Positions 1 through 12,645 of a stretch of DNA of 64,000 nt are shown piece by piece (the stretch's first letter is position 1; the number at the start of each line of letters is the position of its first letter). The translations under genes and the position numbers were made by a program. The notes below the pieces were generated by a model. It saw nothing but the letters and a program-made list of their open reading frames with translations. It made no database searches and had not been told where the DNA came from. The stretch comes from Alnus glutinosa. Taxonomy: Eukaryota > Streptophyta > Magnoliopsida > Fagales > Betulaceae. The stretch is from the NCBI RefSeq assembly GCF_958979055.1, contig NC_084897.1, positions 26,031,128-26,095,127 on the forward strand. The letters are read 5' to 3'.

Positions 1-414
1 ATTAAATGCTAGGAGAAAGAAAAAGGAAAGAGAAATCATTTAAATATTGTTTCAAATAAATGCTAGAAGAATGAGAGAGGAAAGATAAAGTTTTTTTATA
101 TTAAAATAATGTTAAGGAAACCACTTTTGCTTTTTTAGATCTAGGGTACAATTTTTGGTTCTCTTGGTATTTCTTTAGTTTAGGGAACAACAAGGGAATA
201 TAATTCAATGGGTGTTTTAGGAGTTTTCCTTACATCTACGGAAGGGAATGAGATTAGGGAAGCTGCTTTTAGTGCTCTAATTATTCTACATACCACCATG
301 GATAAATTACATGATGCAAATCCCAAGAATCACAACAGCAATTTTGAAAACTTGTTAGCATTAATAGAAAACAAACAACCATATGCTGCATGAGTTGGAT
401 AGCCAGAAACAGAC
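1..414. other. VPS35 intron (left edge) with an unassigned plus-strand ORF
   Basis: This stretch lies downstream of the last VPS35 exon visible here and should be intron, because the minus strand shows no continuation of the VPS35 C-terminal half. On the plus strand, 208-393 is open for 61 codons. It contains a helical, HEAT-like stretch (EIREAAFSALIILHTTMDKL) preceded by a possible acceptor at about 177-178. I do not recognise the family. It could be an exon of a gene or pseudogene fragment inserted in the intron, or chance. Nothing else is supported here. Confidence 0.25.
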
Positions 415-3400
415 CTTAAGACAAGAGAAAACAAGAGCTGGAACAGTAAATGGTAGACGCTTTGGTCCTCCAGTGAGGATATGCTTCCTCACAATACCAA
501 TGATCTGCAATTCACCACATGGAATACAGTAAAAAGGTGCTCCCATTCATGGACAATCCCTTAAATGAGCACATAATAACGCAGTAGAACTTGCACGTTA
601 AACTTCAACAGGTGGAAACAAACTCAAAAAAAGGAAATCTTTGTTTCATTCAAAGTACTCTTCGATTGCTCCAAACAAAGATTTAATTTGTCGAAGTAAG
701 AAAATGAAACAAGCCACTAGACTTCGAGCCCAAATTCTACGATATGAGCAGTTACAAGAACATCAAATATAAGAAAGCACAATTTAATCGGAAAAGAAAT
801 CCAATATACTTGGCAATGTTATTTTTCTCCAACAATTATGTTAAAAATATCTCTTTCATTTTGGAATGCCCCAACTGATCCACTTGAGAAATAAGATAAA
901 AAATCAAACATTGTTTATACAAATATGAGAAGCTATCATGCAGGAAAATATTCCACAAGTAAAATACCTTGAACATTTCTTCAGGATCATCATTGTAAAG
1001 CATCTGAATAAGACGTGCAACAGAATTCTGCTCCTCCTTGAAATCATCCTCGTCAATCTGAAGGTTTTTTTTTTTTAGTGAGCAGCAAGCACAAAAGTTT
1101 CAGAAACATCACCAGTAATGCACATTTTCCAAAAACATATTAGAATGCAAAAGGGAAACAATTAACAAAATTGCTACAAATAAGAACATCTAGTGTTACT
1201 TGTTGAAGATTATACAATATGCTTAAAAAGTTTAATATTTCTTTTTTGATAAGTAACCAAAAAAAAAAACAAAAAATAAATAAATCATTAAGCAACATTC
1301 ATATGACTAGCAAGAGAATTACAAATGACCTCATCATGAAGAGTACCATCTAAATCTTTAATAAGCCCCTTGACTAATTCAAACAATGCCTCAACCTGTA
1401 AACAACAAAAAAGGCCACATTTTTACAAAGCACACTAAAAAGGATGGATAAACAATAAATAAAACAATACCTTGTCATCAGTAGAAATACAAGTTTTGTT
1501 TTTCATAATGCTTTGAATTATGACAGTTGCCATGACTTTGTTTGTTTCATTGTCTAGGTATTCCAAGACACGGGGGTAGTTTGAAAGCTTCAAGGCCGTG
1601 ACAATGTCATTATATTTCTCAAGCGGAGCACTTAAAAGTGCGACAATCTGTTTTGTTGCTTTGCTGTCTTCAATCTTTCCTTTGCCAGAGAGTTTCTTAA
1701 CACATGCTCCCTGAAAGAAAAAATGGAGACAAGGGATTACTTCCAAGCTGAACTTCACTTCCGACAATATCCTATTATGCCTTGTGAGAAACAATCCATC
1801 AGTGCACAGCATGCTTAGAACTTTTAAATTTATAAAGGATTTATTAGACATTGAAAAGTTAGGAATTACTCATTTGGGGCCAGAGGTTTTATCTTTGCAA
1901 AATTTTGTAATAAGCTTCTGTTAAGATCCTTATGTTTCTAAAGACGTTTTATCGCTGCAAAATTACGTAATAAGCTTATGTTAAGAGCCTTATGTTTCTC
2001 CTCAACCAATTTTTTTTTTTCTTTTTTTATAAGGTATTAATCATCACTCACGAATCTTTTGACGAGTCAAATAGTAAATGAACTTTACCCTTGTCATCTA
2101 CTCTATTATATAAGCCACAAGTTGTTTAACCTCTTGTTTAGTTTGTCTCTGAAGTTTTAAAATCCAAAAAAGAGACCAGTATACTTGTGTGCGGTAGATC
2201 TTAACTGATCTTGGGAGGAAAAGAAAGGAAAAGAATAGTGAAAATATATAGACCATTTAAAGCCAAGCAGGAATATTATCGGATGTTTGTTTACGACCAT
2301 TGAAGCTACACAAGGCAAACCCAGAAAATTGCATGTGTGTTAAATCAGCTTGAAGAGGAAGCTTACCAACACTTGATCCGCATAATCAAGCCGATCAGGG
2401 TGGACATGAAGAGTGAATGTAAGAAGAGAAGAATATAAAGTTACAACTCCAATTGTAGGCATGTCAACTTGTGCTTCAATCACCTGCATCAACATATAGC
2501 CATTAAATGATCAACTTCTTGAACTTTAACACACACACACACACCCAGAGAGAGAGAGAGAGAGTAGATAAAAATGTTGCAAGGTGTGTGAAAAAAGGTC
2601 AAGTACAGTTCAACTTTAGTCAATCTACTTGTAAATCATTACTCAAGTAAAAGTAAAAAATCAAATTAAAAATAGTTCAAATATTCAATTAACAAATTCA
2701 ATCTTTCAAATGTTAAATGGGAATATGCAACATTTACCTTTCCTATGGCATTGCTCAATTTCGAAAAAGCTTCTACTTGCAAAAACTCAGGTAACACTTC
2801 TGTACTTGAAGCAGCATAGTTTGATAGCCTTTCCATTAACTGGGATAGCACCGTCTTGATGTCAACAGATGGCTGAGAAACACAAGAATACAGAAGGGGG
2901 AGAAACAAGATAACTCAGTAGGACGTAAACTGCTGCTTTTATAGCATAAAAATTACTGCATAAATTGGTTGGGATAGTGGCAAACAATGGATGTATGCCT
3001 TTTTACCATCTATAAAAAATCTCATTGATCATAATTTTAGCAGTATCATTGATTTATGTTTATTCTTTATCAATATTTGAGAGCAATATTTTGTGCAATT
3101 AGTCGAAGTACAGTAAATCAAATCCATTGCAGTGCGATATGCACTTGTATCACTAGATGATGTAGGTGCCAGAAAGGTCCTGGCTGGCACCCAGCATGTT
3201 AAGATCTAGACATCCCAATACAACCATCATCTCAAATCTCTGAATTCAACAAAGGACCTTGCCTTACAAGATGGGCTAGAAAAACATTCGAAATAGTTCA
3301 AGGGTATAAACCGGGGACCATATCTTGAGTGCAGGAGAAGATATGAAAAAAACTACCCAGCCTAAGGGAGGCAACAGAAAAGGTCCAATCTTGTCAATTT

Positions 3401-5963
3401 ATTACATAAATTCCATGACCAGATTTACAACGGAATCATTGAACACAGAAAATCTTGATCTTAGAAGGATGTTTTTAAAGTATCTTCAGAAGATCTAAGT
3501 ATGACAATCCTTTTAAGTATAAAAAAGAAGCAATATTAAGATACTTCAACAAAAACTATAAATACCTGTCCACTAAACTGTTATACACAAGAAACAATAT
3601 AAATAAATTGCAAGTTCTACAAAAGCAAAGAAGGTAAATGAGACTGAAAACTGCATACAATGGCACCTACCTGAAGCTGAGGGCAAGCACTCAACAGTAC
3701 ATCAAGAGTTTGCAAGTGATACTCATCAGGAAAGACTTGGATTATGCAATCCATCAAGTAGAATTGGGCAATCTCATCTTTACAATTGACAACCTGGCAA
3801 CAACAAATGAGATGAAGAATCCATCATGTGATGGTTAGAAAATGGACATCAAGCATCATAAGCCTCAAAAAAGGAACAAGAGAAAGTGGAATAGCTCAAA
3901 CCTGCTCTAATACTCTAGGAAGCACAGTATCTTTGTACAAATCAAGGTCAATACCCTCAACCTGGCTGAGAACATGCAGGTTCTTCCCAACCTAATGTAA
4001 ATCCAAGGTGCGCAAAAAGAAGCATCTGTAAGCATACACTGACTAGGCACACAATTTCAGTGCAGTGAAATGACGAGATATGGGTTACTCATATACAAGG
4101 TCACGTAGCTCGTTCCTTTCTTTCTCCCGTTTCTCCTTGTCCCGGGCAGGTCCCTGCAGACCAGAAAGTCCGACAGCAAGCCTCAACACAGGATCAGCTA
4201 AGAGTATGAATGATTCACAAGCACTATAACACCTGCATGACCAGAAATCATGCCCTCATGACACATTTTTTACCTTCATGACATGCAAGCATTGTGGTCA
4301 TTGCTATTTATGGTTAAGGCACACTTAAGTACTTCAAGATTCTAAGTCTTCAGATTCTTCATAAAAGGGCTGGAAACCGATAAGGCATGTGAAAAGAAAG
4401 AAAAAAAAATACTAACATCTAATGCAAGGTACTATGGCAACTGCGACCAGTAGTCATAACAAAGAAGAAAAAAGGCTACCACTAGGAAATTAGGACCAAA
4501 AAATAAAAGGGAACTCAAAGCCTGATTCAAGTGCCTTGAGATAAGCCTTAATGCTTTTGGTGAACCGCTAAAATGCACTACATAGAAGCTTCAGCTGTCT
4601 TCGAGCCTAAAGCATGCCTAGGCATACTATTAACAAAATTGATTGTGGTGCCATGCATGTCCAAACACTAGAACAGGTAACAATCAACAGGTAATTTAAC
4701 CAACCTGATGTTGCATCCGCACCCAAAGCTTGTTCATTTCCGTGAAGTTTTGGAGTACAAACTCTACAGCATCCATGACAGTGTCAGCATCTCTGCCAGA
4801 GTAAAAAGAAAGCCATTCAATTCAAGAGCCACTCTACAGGTCAAAAAGCATAGACTACACAAAGGTCTATAGCTCAACCAAAAGCACTCAATGATGAACA
4901 GGGATTAGCTAATGAGCTAAACTACCCCAAATTTATTTAACAAACTCAGTACTTATCGATGTTAAAGTACACTCAGGACGGCATTCAGGTTCTGATCATC
5001 TTGATCAAGCCAAAGATAGGCGGTCAAGAGACTCAAGACCACCAGCCGTCAAACCGTCTCCAACCCACTAAGTCTTCCTAAGCAACAGAACATAAATAAC
5101 CATCTAATTCCCTTACCCTTCGTACTCTGAACCAATATCAGGTAATTTATCCCTACTGACTTGAGCAAGGTAACTCCTTAAGAAGAGCCCGCGTACAGGA
5201 TGCTGAATGCCACGGCACATCTCCACAAGGTCTTTGAGCACATCCTTGGCCGGGGCTTCCTTAGATTTGATGTACACAGATCCTACTGTACAGAGTAAGT
5301 ACCTGATGGGGATCCCAAAGTTCAAAAAATCAAGACCAAAACAAATATTTTGGTGCCAAAGTTATATATTTGTGTCAGTTTTAAATCAAACGAAGATAGA
5401 GAGAAGCGTAGGAGCGTAAATATCACTTACAATCTGGGCAAAATGTTACCCGCGTGCTGCACAAGCTCGTAGAGATCGATAATGGCGCAGCCACGGCGAG
5501 TCTCTTCCTTGAAGAACATCTCCAGCTTCCTCAACTCATCGAATGCACGCATGTCTGAGTATACGCATCACACCGCACCAATCAGACAACCGTAAACGAC
5601 GGCGTTTCGATCCAATATAGAACCAATTTCTGAGTCCTAAAGAGACGGATCGGGGAGAGAGATACTCACAGAGTTCGTAGTATTTGTGAGGGGAGAGCCT
5701 CGAGGTCCGGAGCTCGGAGAGCATCTGAGCGGAGTACTTCAAGGCATCCCGGAGATTGTTCGAATCCTGAAGAACAGTTAAGAGAAATCGGCCGAATTAG
5801 GGCTTGAAATACGAAAATTCTTTCATTTTCTCTCAATTTTTTCGGGAAACAAACTGTGCCAAGGATTTACCAGGGCGCGGTGCATGTAGAAGGCGTTCTG
5901 CTGGAGTCCGGCGATCCCGGCAGCTAGCCATTTCTCTTCGTCTTCGACTACGTCGGAGATCAT
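415..5963 (-). CDS. VPS35: VPS35, retromer core subunit (N-terminal 532 codons; C-terminus outside window)
   Basis: VPS35 is the scaffold of the retromer core (VPS35-VPS29-VPS26), which recycles vacuolar sorting receptors and other cargo from endosomal/prevacuolar membranes. Fourteen coding exons can be read on the minus strand: 5871-5963, 5670-5766, 5431-5554, 5117-5302, 4705-4792, 4097-4153, 3902-3991, 3671-3793, 2738-2872, 2367-2483, 1471-1710, 1330-1395, 968-1057 and 415-504. All have GT-AG borders and phases that join into 1596 nt (532 codons). The start [16 protein letters not shown] fits plant VPS35. The PRLYLL motif, known in the family to bind VPS26, is rebuilt across the exon 3/4 junction at about residues 103-108. 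The last exon reads [18 protein letters not shown], also typical. Plant VPS35 is about 790 aa, so roughly 260 residues (the VPS29-binding part) lie off the left edge. No stops or frameshifts were seen. Confidence 0.94.
2529..2564. repeat. (AC)n-(AG)n compound microsatellite in a VPS35 intron
   Basis: An AC run is followed directly by an AG run inside the intron between VPS35 exons 9 and 10. It is simple sequence with no other signal. Confidence 0.85.
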
Positions 5964-6060
5964 TCTCTCTGTCTCTGTCTCTGTCTTTCTCCGTGTGCGG
6001 GTGGAAGTCTACGGTGCGTTTTGAGTCTTTTGACTTGGCTCTGTGCTCAACTGCCCGTCT
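5964..6060 (-). promoter_or_regulatory. VPS35 5' leader / proximal promoter
   Basis: Upstream of the VPS35 ATG, read on the minus strand, lies a purine-rich leader with repeated GAGACA units ending just before the start codon. No clear TATA box is visible. The exact transcription start cannot be placed from sequence. Confidence 0.4.
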
Positions 6061-7412
6061 AATTAAGGCTGTATTTGGATCGGAGTGATCGGGTGCTCTA
6101 CTGGGGTTTACGTCCTGAATAGGTTTGGACCGTTGGTTAAGCATCAATGGGGAGAACAACTTTCATTTGCCCGCACGGATCTTAACGTGTCAGTTTGCTA
6201 TAAGTTGGATGCCCATGGCCGTTGGATTGGAACCATCAATTTGGATATTCGCAAGAACGCAAAATATATAATTATTGTTATCATAATTATTATTTATATA
6301 TAATGAAAATGAAATCCTCATGCATCTCAATATTGATTTTTATTTTATTTTTATAAATGATCAAAACATATTCTCTCTTCTTTTTTAACTTTTAAAATTT
6401 AAATTGTTACTTGTATTGCGTCACGTATATATTAAAAAAAAAAGTTATTAATAAAAAGCATTACTTTTTAAATTAGGTTAATGATATTTTATTTTTAATA
6501 TATTAAATTAAATAATTTTTGCATGAGCAAAGTTTTCTTTCAAACGATTTACGTAAAAATTACTTGTGTTTGAAACACATGTCAAGAAATTTCTCAAAAC
6601 TCACTTGAAAAAAAAAACGTAACTTAAACTTTTATTTTTTTAAAAAATAAAACCCTTTAATCTCTCATATCATAATTTTACAAAACTTGTAAATAAATAG
6701 TTTTTTTTTTTTTTTTTTTTGTAATTACTTGGTATTTTTCTTCCTTTCTTCCAATTAGAAAAGGTTTTGGTTCGATATAAATACAAATTAAAAAAGAAAA
6801 AGAAAAAGAAAAAGTATGTACTCAATGATATTTCTTCTTTTTCAAGAAACCGAGATGTTTTTACTTATTTCCGCGTTAATCAACTGTAGGGGGGAAATTG
6901 CACGAAACTTCAGTCCAACCGCAAATGTTTTTCTTTGTAGCCTTTACGAGGAAACTTCGTCCGACTCATATTATCTTTTTGATTAGTTGGATACTTTATT
7001 GGTGGTCCCTAACCCATCAACATTGACATCTATTATAGATTGATTTTCTGTAACTCACATAATAAAGGGTAAAGAATATTTATATCACACGCACAATCAT
7101 GAGATAATGAAAATTGGATGACTATATGTTACCGATTGAAAGAATTGAACCTGTGGTGCATATTAATATACTATCTCCCTACAAAAAGAATAATTCCATT
7201 CGTCAAACTCTACCCTTTAACCCATAGCTCTCGCACAAAATTTTACCCCACCCAGTACCAGCTAGAGTTGCTCCAGATGCATAAAAGCAGGGAACGGTTG
7301 AAATGCTGGAAACCTCTTCACACTTTCAGCACCGAGAAGAATAATTAAATAAGCAGGAAATAAGGCTCTCCCTGGGCTCCTCTCCTCATTGGCCAATCAT
7401 TCCAGAGACAGT
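6061..7412. other. Intergenic AT-rich spacer
   Basis: This spacer lies between the VPS35 5' end and the 3' end of the next minus-strand gene. It has a T24 run near 6697-6720 and an A/G microsatellite near 6790-6815. The right-hand few hundred bases probably include the 3' UTR of the 7413-10959 gene. No gene was recognised. Confidence 0.6.
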
Positions 7413-10400
7413 TCAGAACGGCACTGTGAATGGTAATGCGTATATATCAGCCTCTGGCAAATAGCTAGCTCGTGGCCAAGTAGTTGAGTTTTGATCACAC
7501 AAGCCATCAGTGCCGACTTTATATCTTTCAACTGCACGGTTGCAGTTCCGCTTCGACTCGAACAGCCATTCCAGATCATCAGATTCTGAACATTCCCTTT
7601 GAATAGGAGGTGGAACCCAATTCTGTATTAAGCCTCGAAGCGGCGATGGTAACGAGAAAGATTCACTGCCAGTTGCACTTGGCAGTGCAACTGGTTCAGC
7701 CTTGTGAGCAAACATTGCAGATGCTTGGGAGGAAGGGAAGGGCTCTTTAGCGAGCCTGAAAGTGAGTTCTTGGCCCACATTTCCAGAAGTAGAACAGCAA
7801 TTTTCTTCTGGATCTCTGCCAGGTCTAGGAACAGATTCATGCACCCCTTGAGCAAAGGCATCCTCAGTCCTTCCCGACGAAGAGCAAGGCTGTTCCTTGC
7901 TGGGTAACACTTCGGGATCTTTGTGCCTTTGCAGAGGCAACCGGATCCGGAAAATGCTTCCTTTTTACATAAATAATAACAAGTTGAAGAAAGAATATCA
8001 GTGTTACTGTGAAGCTAACAAACCCCACACGTAAACAGCCTTTCCCAGGTAAGGAAGAGGCATAATCACACTCACCAGAATTATGCTTGCCATCAGAGGA
8101 CAAGCTCTGCTTCTGCCTTTTGTTGCTGTTCAAGGTGCTATCAGAAGAGTTCTGGGAACCAACCGGGTGACCATGTTCTTCAGTAAGGCTACTCTTCTCA
8201 AGATTTTCTGTTTCATATTTTCTTCTCTTGTGAGGGTCTCCTCCTTTCTGATCTTCTTGGCTCCTTTCCTCCCTGTGCCTTTTCTTGTGTCTTTGCTTCT
8301 TATTATCAATTTCTCCATTTTTCCGGGCCTTCTCCTTCTCTTTCTTCTCCCGCTTTTTCTCCTTCTTCCTTTCTTTCCTGGCCTTCTCTTCTTCTCTTTG
8401 GATCTTCAACCACCAGAATCACCATCAATATGGGAACATTTTGAAGTGGAGAAGACCATAAAGCAAGCAAGAGCAAAGGCGTAGAGAGAATACAACATGC
8501 ATAGATCCATAAATAGGTTCTGTTTTCCTTAGCTGTGTATTACATAAAATAATTTTGAAGGCAACAGGACCAACAATGGGGAGGCAATTTAGACCAAACT
8601 CAAAGAACGAGCCATCAAGGAAAAAAATCATATTACAACCATAACAAATGGAAAAAGAGGATTGAAAAGTTTGAGCACAAATGTTAGCCTGACATGGCAA
8701 TCTTACAAACCAAGGATAGCAATAAACTTTCGTCATCAAGGGATGAACCCGCAATAACACAATATCCTAGAGATCCAGCAGCAGACTAAAAGATCACTTT
8801 TTTTTTTATAAGGTTGCAATTTATTAAAAAAAATGTAATGTACCCCTAAGTACATAGGCATTATACAATAGAACTCTTACAAACCCAGAATCCCAAAAAC
8901 AGCAAAAGAATCGTCAAGCCCTCCCAGCTTGAAAGCACCCATAACACCCAAAACCCACATGAAACTCAAATCCCAAAAAACAGTTGAAGCCCCCATCAAA
9001 ACCCTCCCCAAAAACACCCAAATCTGCCCCTAAAGCACCCCAACCCAACAAACCCTCGAAACCCATCAGAAAACCCTGAAAAACCTTACCAAAAAAACAC
9101 CCACAACACCCAAAACCCGAGTCGACGGAGTTGCTTATCAAACTCACAGATAAATTTGTGCTTCAAGACCAAAATAATTCTTAATAAGCCAGTTAGAACC
9201 ACAACCTAGACCAAATGGTCAGCCAAGTCATCAGCCAATATGCACTAATGAACCCCTGCAATCTTTCCAAGGCACTTGCAAGAAATTTGCCTCCCACCAT
9301 TGGCAGAAAACTTGAAATTTAAATCAGAAGGGCCTATTAGTTTTGCAAGTATTTTCATCTTTAGTCAATTAAGTTCCACCTACTTATCTATGCTTCAAAG
9401 GGCACCAGATTTGCCTTTTGAAAAACTGAGAATCATGAATCCAAAAGGGGACGCCGAGGTTAACCTAAATGACATCTCTTCAATTTCTTTCAAAATAGCA
9501 CACAGCATCCCAGAAACAAAACTGGTAATAACAAGTCAAACTAACAATATACCAGTAACAACTAGACACACTAGAAACTAGAAATAAGTGTCTTGCTAAA
9601 AAATTGATGACACCAAATCACTTCTAATGCCAGACATGAATTCAATTTCCAACACCATAAGAGCAAGTACACTATGAGCACAAGGCTAAAAATACCAAAA
9701 TCATGATCTTAATAACCACAGCCCTTAACCTATTACTCAATTCATCATTTAAACCTCTCGTATTCATTCTAAGTCCATATAACATTAATACAACCATTCA
9801 ACTGGTTTCCCTTAGTTTATCATTTTAAACCCCCCATATTCATCCCAAGTCCGTATCAAAATAAGGCAACCACTCAACTGGCCTCCTTACTTCACTATCA
9901 CTGAATTTATCATCTTAAATCCCCATATTCATTCCAAGGTCCATATCTTAAGGCAAAAATTCAACTGGTTCAAGCTCCTTAATCCTTGCTTATTTCACAT
10001 AATCTATGGCATAAAACCAAAATCCAAAACTTAATAATACTAACCATCTTCCTATTTCTTCTGCACCTATGAGACTCCATTCTTAACAACCTCATCCACT
10101 AAAACACTCATCAACAAGTGAAGTTTATAAGAAATTTCTAATACACAGTTATTTAACTAAACATGCGATATCATCTAAATTCTCAAAATATCAAGCCAAA
10201 TTTTAAAGTTTTGACTCATTAAATACTTACCCCTTACTTGTACAAATCCCTATCCATGAACCCTTTCACCTCAACAACGTGCACACAATTTTGTAAATTG
10301 TAAGAACCAAGTCAAACTAACCATATACCAAGACCGCTAGACGCACTAAATCCTTAAATTGCTCGCTAAAAATTGATCACACCATGATACTTCACACACA

Positions 10401-10959
10401 GTGACTCCTTCAACTTCCGATATATTCATAGCAAATATACAATGGGCACATAGCTTATAATACCAAACCATAATCTTAATAGCCAAAGCCCTTGCTTTAC
10501 TATCACTTAATTTATCATCTCAAACCCCCATATTCATTCCAATCACATACCATGCAACTAAGTACAAGCTCATTATTCTTGCAGATTGTCCAATCTAGAC
10601 GCATGGACAAAAATATTGTTAGGTACCTCTTGCATGGTTGATGTTAAGTGGTCTTCTATATGGGTTATCAGCAAAACCTTTTAATATTCAGAAAGCCCCT
10701 AAAAGCTCTAATAACACCGTACAAACAAGCGTAGAGAAACCCAGTTACTATTTCTATCATTCTTGGAGACATCACATATTCTTCTTCGCGCAATATTTGT
10801 AGTACAACCTATACACAAACCTATCACATATATGCATGTCACAAACACAAACACGATTGCGCGAAGCTGAACGCAAACCTTAATCGAATCGATCAGGGCC
10901 TCATCGCGGATCCCATTCTTCACGTACCCAGGAGGAGGGTACGGAAAACACCGAGACAT
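7413..10959 (-). CDS. Conserved lysine-rich plant protein of unknown function (318 aa)
   Basis: Three exons join in frame: 10879-10959 (27 codons), 8076-8403 and 7413-7960, total 957 nt including the stop. The N-terminus MSRCFPYPPPGYV and the C-terminus ADIYALPFTVPF are hallmarks of a conserved plant family that databases usually label uncharacterised, myb-like protein X or similar, names that reflect only lysine-rich composition. Residues from about 28 to 75 are a K/E/R-rich run that could be a coiled coil and carries several candidate nuclear localisation signals. The middle is serine-rich and probably disordered. The C-terminal third has conserved segments such as IFRIRLPLQRHKDPEVLP and DLEWLFE. 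The exon 2 acceptor (GTTGAAG) has a weak pyrimidine tract but is the only AG after an in-frame stop, so it is the supported choice. The function is not known to me; a nuclear role is inferred from composition only. Confidence 0.85.
8799..9150 (-). mobile_element. Possible 3' end of a retroposon (minus) in intron 1 of the lysine-rich gene
   Basis: A T-run at about 8799-8808 is followed, read in reverse, by a sequence resembling the end of a plant LINE or retroposon with its poly(A) on the minus strand. The inner part is A/C-rich low-complexity sequence (repeated AAAACACCC-like units). I could not find a clear target-site duplication, so identity and limits are tentative. Confidence 0.3.
9530..10560. 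repeat. Degenerate tandem duplication in intron 1 of the lysine-rich gene
   Basis: Two diverged copies of a block begin AAGTCAAACTAAC at about 9533 and 10311. Both run through similar text (TTGATCACACC-like, ATGGGCACA-like, CTTAATAGCC-like, CATATTCATTCC). Within the first copy, a unit of about 80-90 bp containing CATATTCATTCC and CAACTGG is itself repeated three times (9730-9970). The duplication inflates intron 1 to 2.5 kb. Confidence 0.65.
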
Positions 10960-11023
10960 CCTTTTTATTGATCAATCAAACGGCAAAAACCAAAGCGGGT
11001 TTGAGATCTAGAAATTAACTCTC

Positions 11024-11074
11024 AAACCCTAGCTTCGCTCGAACGAGGTCTGCGAGGGTCTATAGATTAGTGTT
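11024..11074. promoter_or_regulatory. Telo-box in the 5' leader of the lysine-rich gene
   Basis: AAACCCTA is on the plus strand at 11024-11031. A second copy on the opposite strand (TAGGGTTT at 11167-11174) lies nearer the TATA box. Telo-boxes are known in plant 5' regions of housekeeping and ribosomal genes. Both lie between the TATA box and the ATG, so within the likely transcribed leader. Confidence 0.5.
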
Positions 11075-11236
11075 TCGATCTTTGGTTTTAGTGGAAAAGA
11101 ATCCAAGACAGAGATTGCTGCGCGCGAACTCTGCTTTGAAAAAAGGAAAAAAAAAAAAAAAAAATCTAGGGTTTGAGGGAAGGCGACGAAGGAGCCTCAG
11201 ATCCAAAATAGCCAAACCGTGTAAAGCAAAGAGGGG

Positions 11237-11244
11237 TATTTATA
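11237..11244 (-). promoter_or_regulatory. TATA box for the lysine-rich gene
   Basis: The minus strand reads CCCTATAAATACCCC, a near-perfect plant TATA box 278 nt upstream of the ATG. It predicts transcription starting near 11205-11212 and a leader of about 250 nt. Confidence 0.6.
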
Positions 11245-11499
11245 GGGAAGCTTGGACTACTTTGTGGCAAAACAAACGCGTTTGGATACGGGTTTGAGAT
11301 CCGCCAAGACGGCGTCGTGGAAGCTTCCCTTTTCTTTACGGAAATCTTTTGAGGGTATGTTTGGGAAGCAAGACATGATAGCCCGAGTGAGGGCTAAGGC
11401 TGGCATGAGCTGTGAATTAGAATTAGAATATTCACGTATTGGAAGGTGTCATGGAGCTTCCCTCGGGCCCATCGTGGGCTTTGAAGTTCGATTTTCATG

Positions 11500-12599
11500 A
11501 GAGAGACACAACTGGCCCAAGCTGCATGACTGGCAATTTATCAATATCCTAAATCATAACAAGTAGAAGGATCAGGATTTCGTGCAACGAGACTCTTCAT
11601 TGTATGTACAATGGGTAGCATTATTGTAACACTCCCGTCTTCTCTTGAAAAAAATAAAAAATATATAATAAATAATTTACTTAAAATAAGTTATTTGTAA
11701 AAATAGCCAAGAGTGTTAAATTAAAAATACTTCAATTCCATTTTGCTTGAGCATCGAAACAATTATCCGAACACCTACCCAATGAAGATAGGACTCAAAC
11801 ATCCTCTCACTTGAGGCTGCAGATCCTCAATAAACAATTTCATTATGCCCGATCCTCATCCCATGATTATCATCCAAGTAGAAAAAACTTGTCCAAGTAT
11901 GAAAAAAAAAAATTAAAGGGGCTAAAACTATAAAAATAACAAAATTTAGGAGTAAAATTAATTTATTTTATTTTATTTTTAGGACTTTTTTTTTTTTTTT
12001 TTGGCCAAGGCCAGAGATAGCTCCGCCTCTGATTATACATTAAACAATCTCCAATAAAGATATAATATGGTTTTAAAAATTATTTAAAAAAAAATAGGTA
12101 GAATTGTATCAAAATTGTGCTCCATCACTGATTACCCACAAAATTTAAGTTATAACAAAAGATGTGAATTTAATTAATAATAAATTCAAATGCAAATTCT
12201 CTGCTCTAGTACTCTGCTATTCTGATAAAAAATCCTCTCCGTCAACAGACTCAAGTCAAGCTACGGTTTCAACTGTAGTTTCAAATGAAGATAAGAAATG
12301 TGATCGAGCTACAGATCGATATGGATAAAACATTATAGATGTTTAGATGAATGCAGTTCATCCATCCAACACCTTGTAAACGCTGATTACGACTCTTATG
12401 GTCATTGAATGAAATCCTATTTTATCAACAAAAAAAAAAAAAATCAAAACATTATAAATACAATTGCTTCACCATCATTACAGTAATTAAGGGAGTTTAT
12501 TCATCTCAGTACTATATATATTGTAAATTCTTTTATTATATGACAGCAAAATCTGACTCACCCTCTACCACGTACTGTTTCTGCACCCAAATACTTCCA
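11500..12599. other. Intergenic spacer with a possible retroposon tail
   Basis: AT-rich sequence without a recognised gene. Around 12220-12437 a segment ends in TGAATGAAATCCTATTTTATCAAC followed by an A-run, the way plant LINE or SINE insertions often end. No paired target-site duplication was found. Confidence 0.4.
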
Positions 12600-12645
12600 T
12601 CTGCTGAAGCTGCTTGCGCTTTTTGAGCTTATTGCTACGGTGACC

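Noticed and set aside
5804..6159. Open frames on both strands over VPS35 exon 1 and its leader
   Set aside because: They are shadows of exon 1 and the GAGACA-rich leader; neither matches a known protein.
8083..8484. 133-codon plus-strand frame rich in Leu and Phe
   Set aside because: It is the antisense shadow of the K/E-rich exon 2 of the minus-strand gene.
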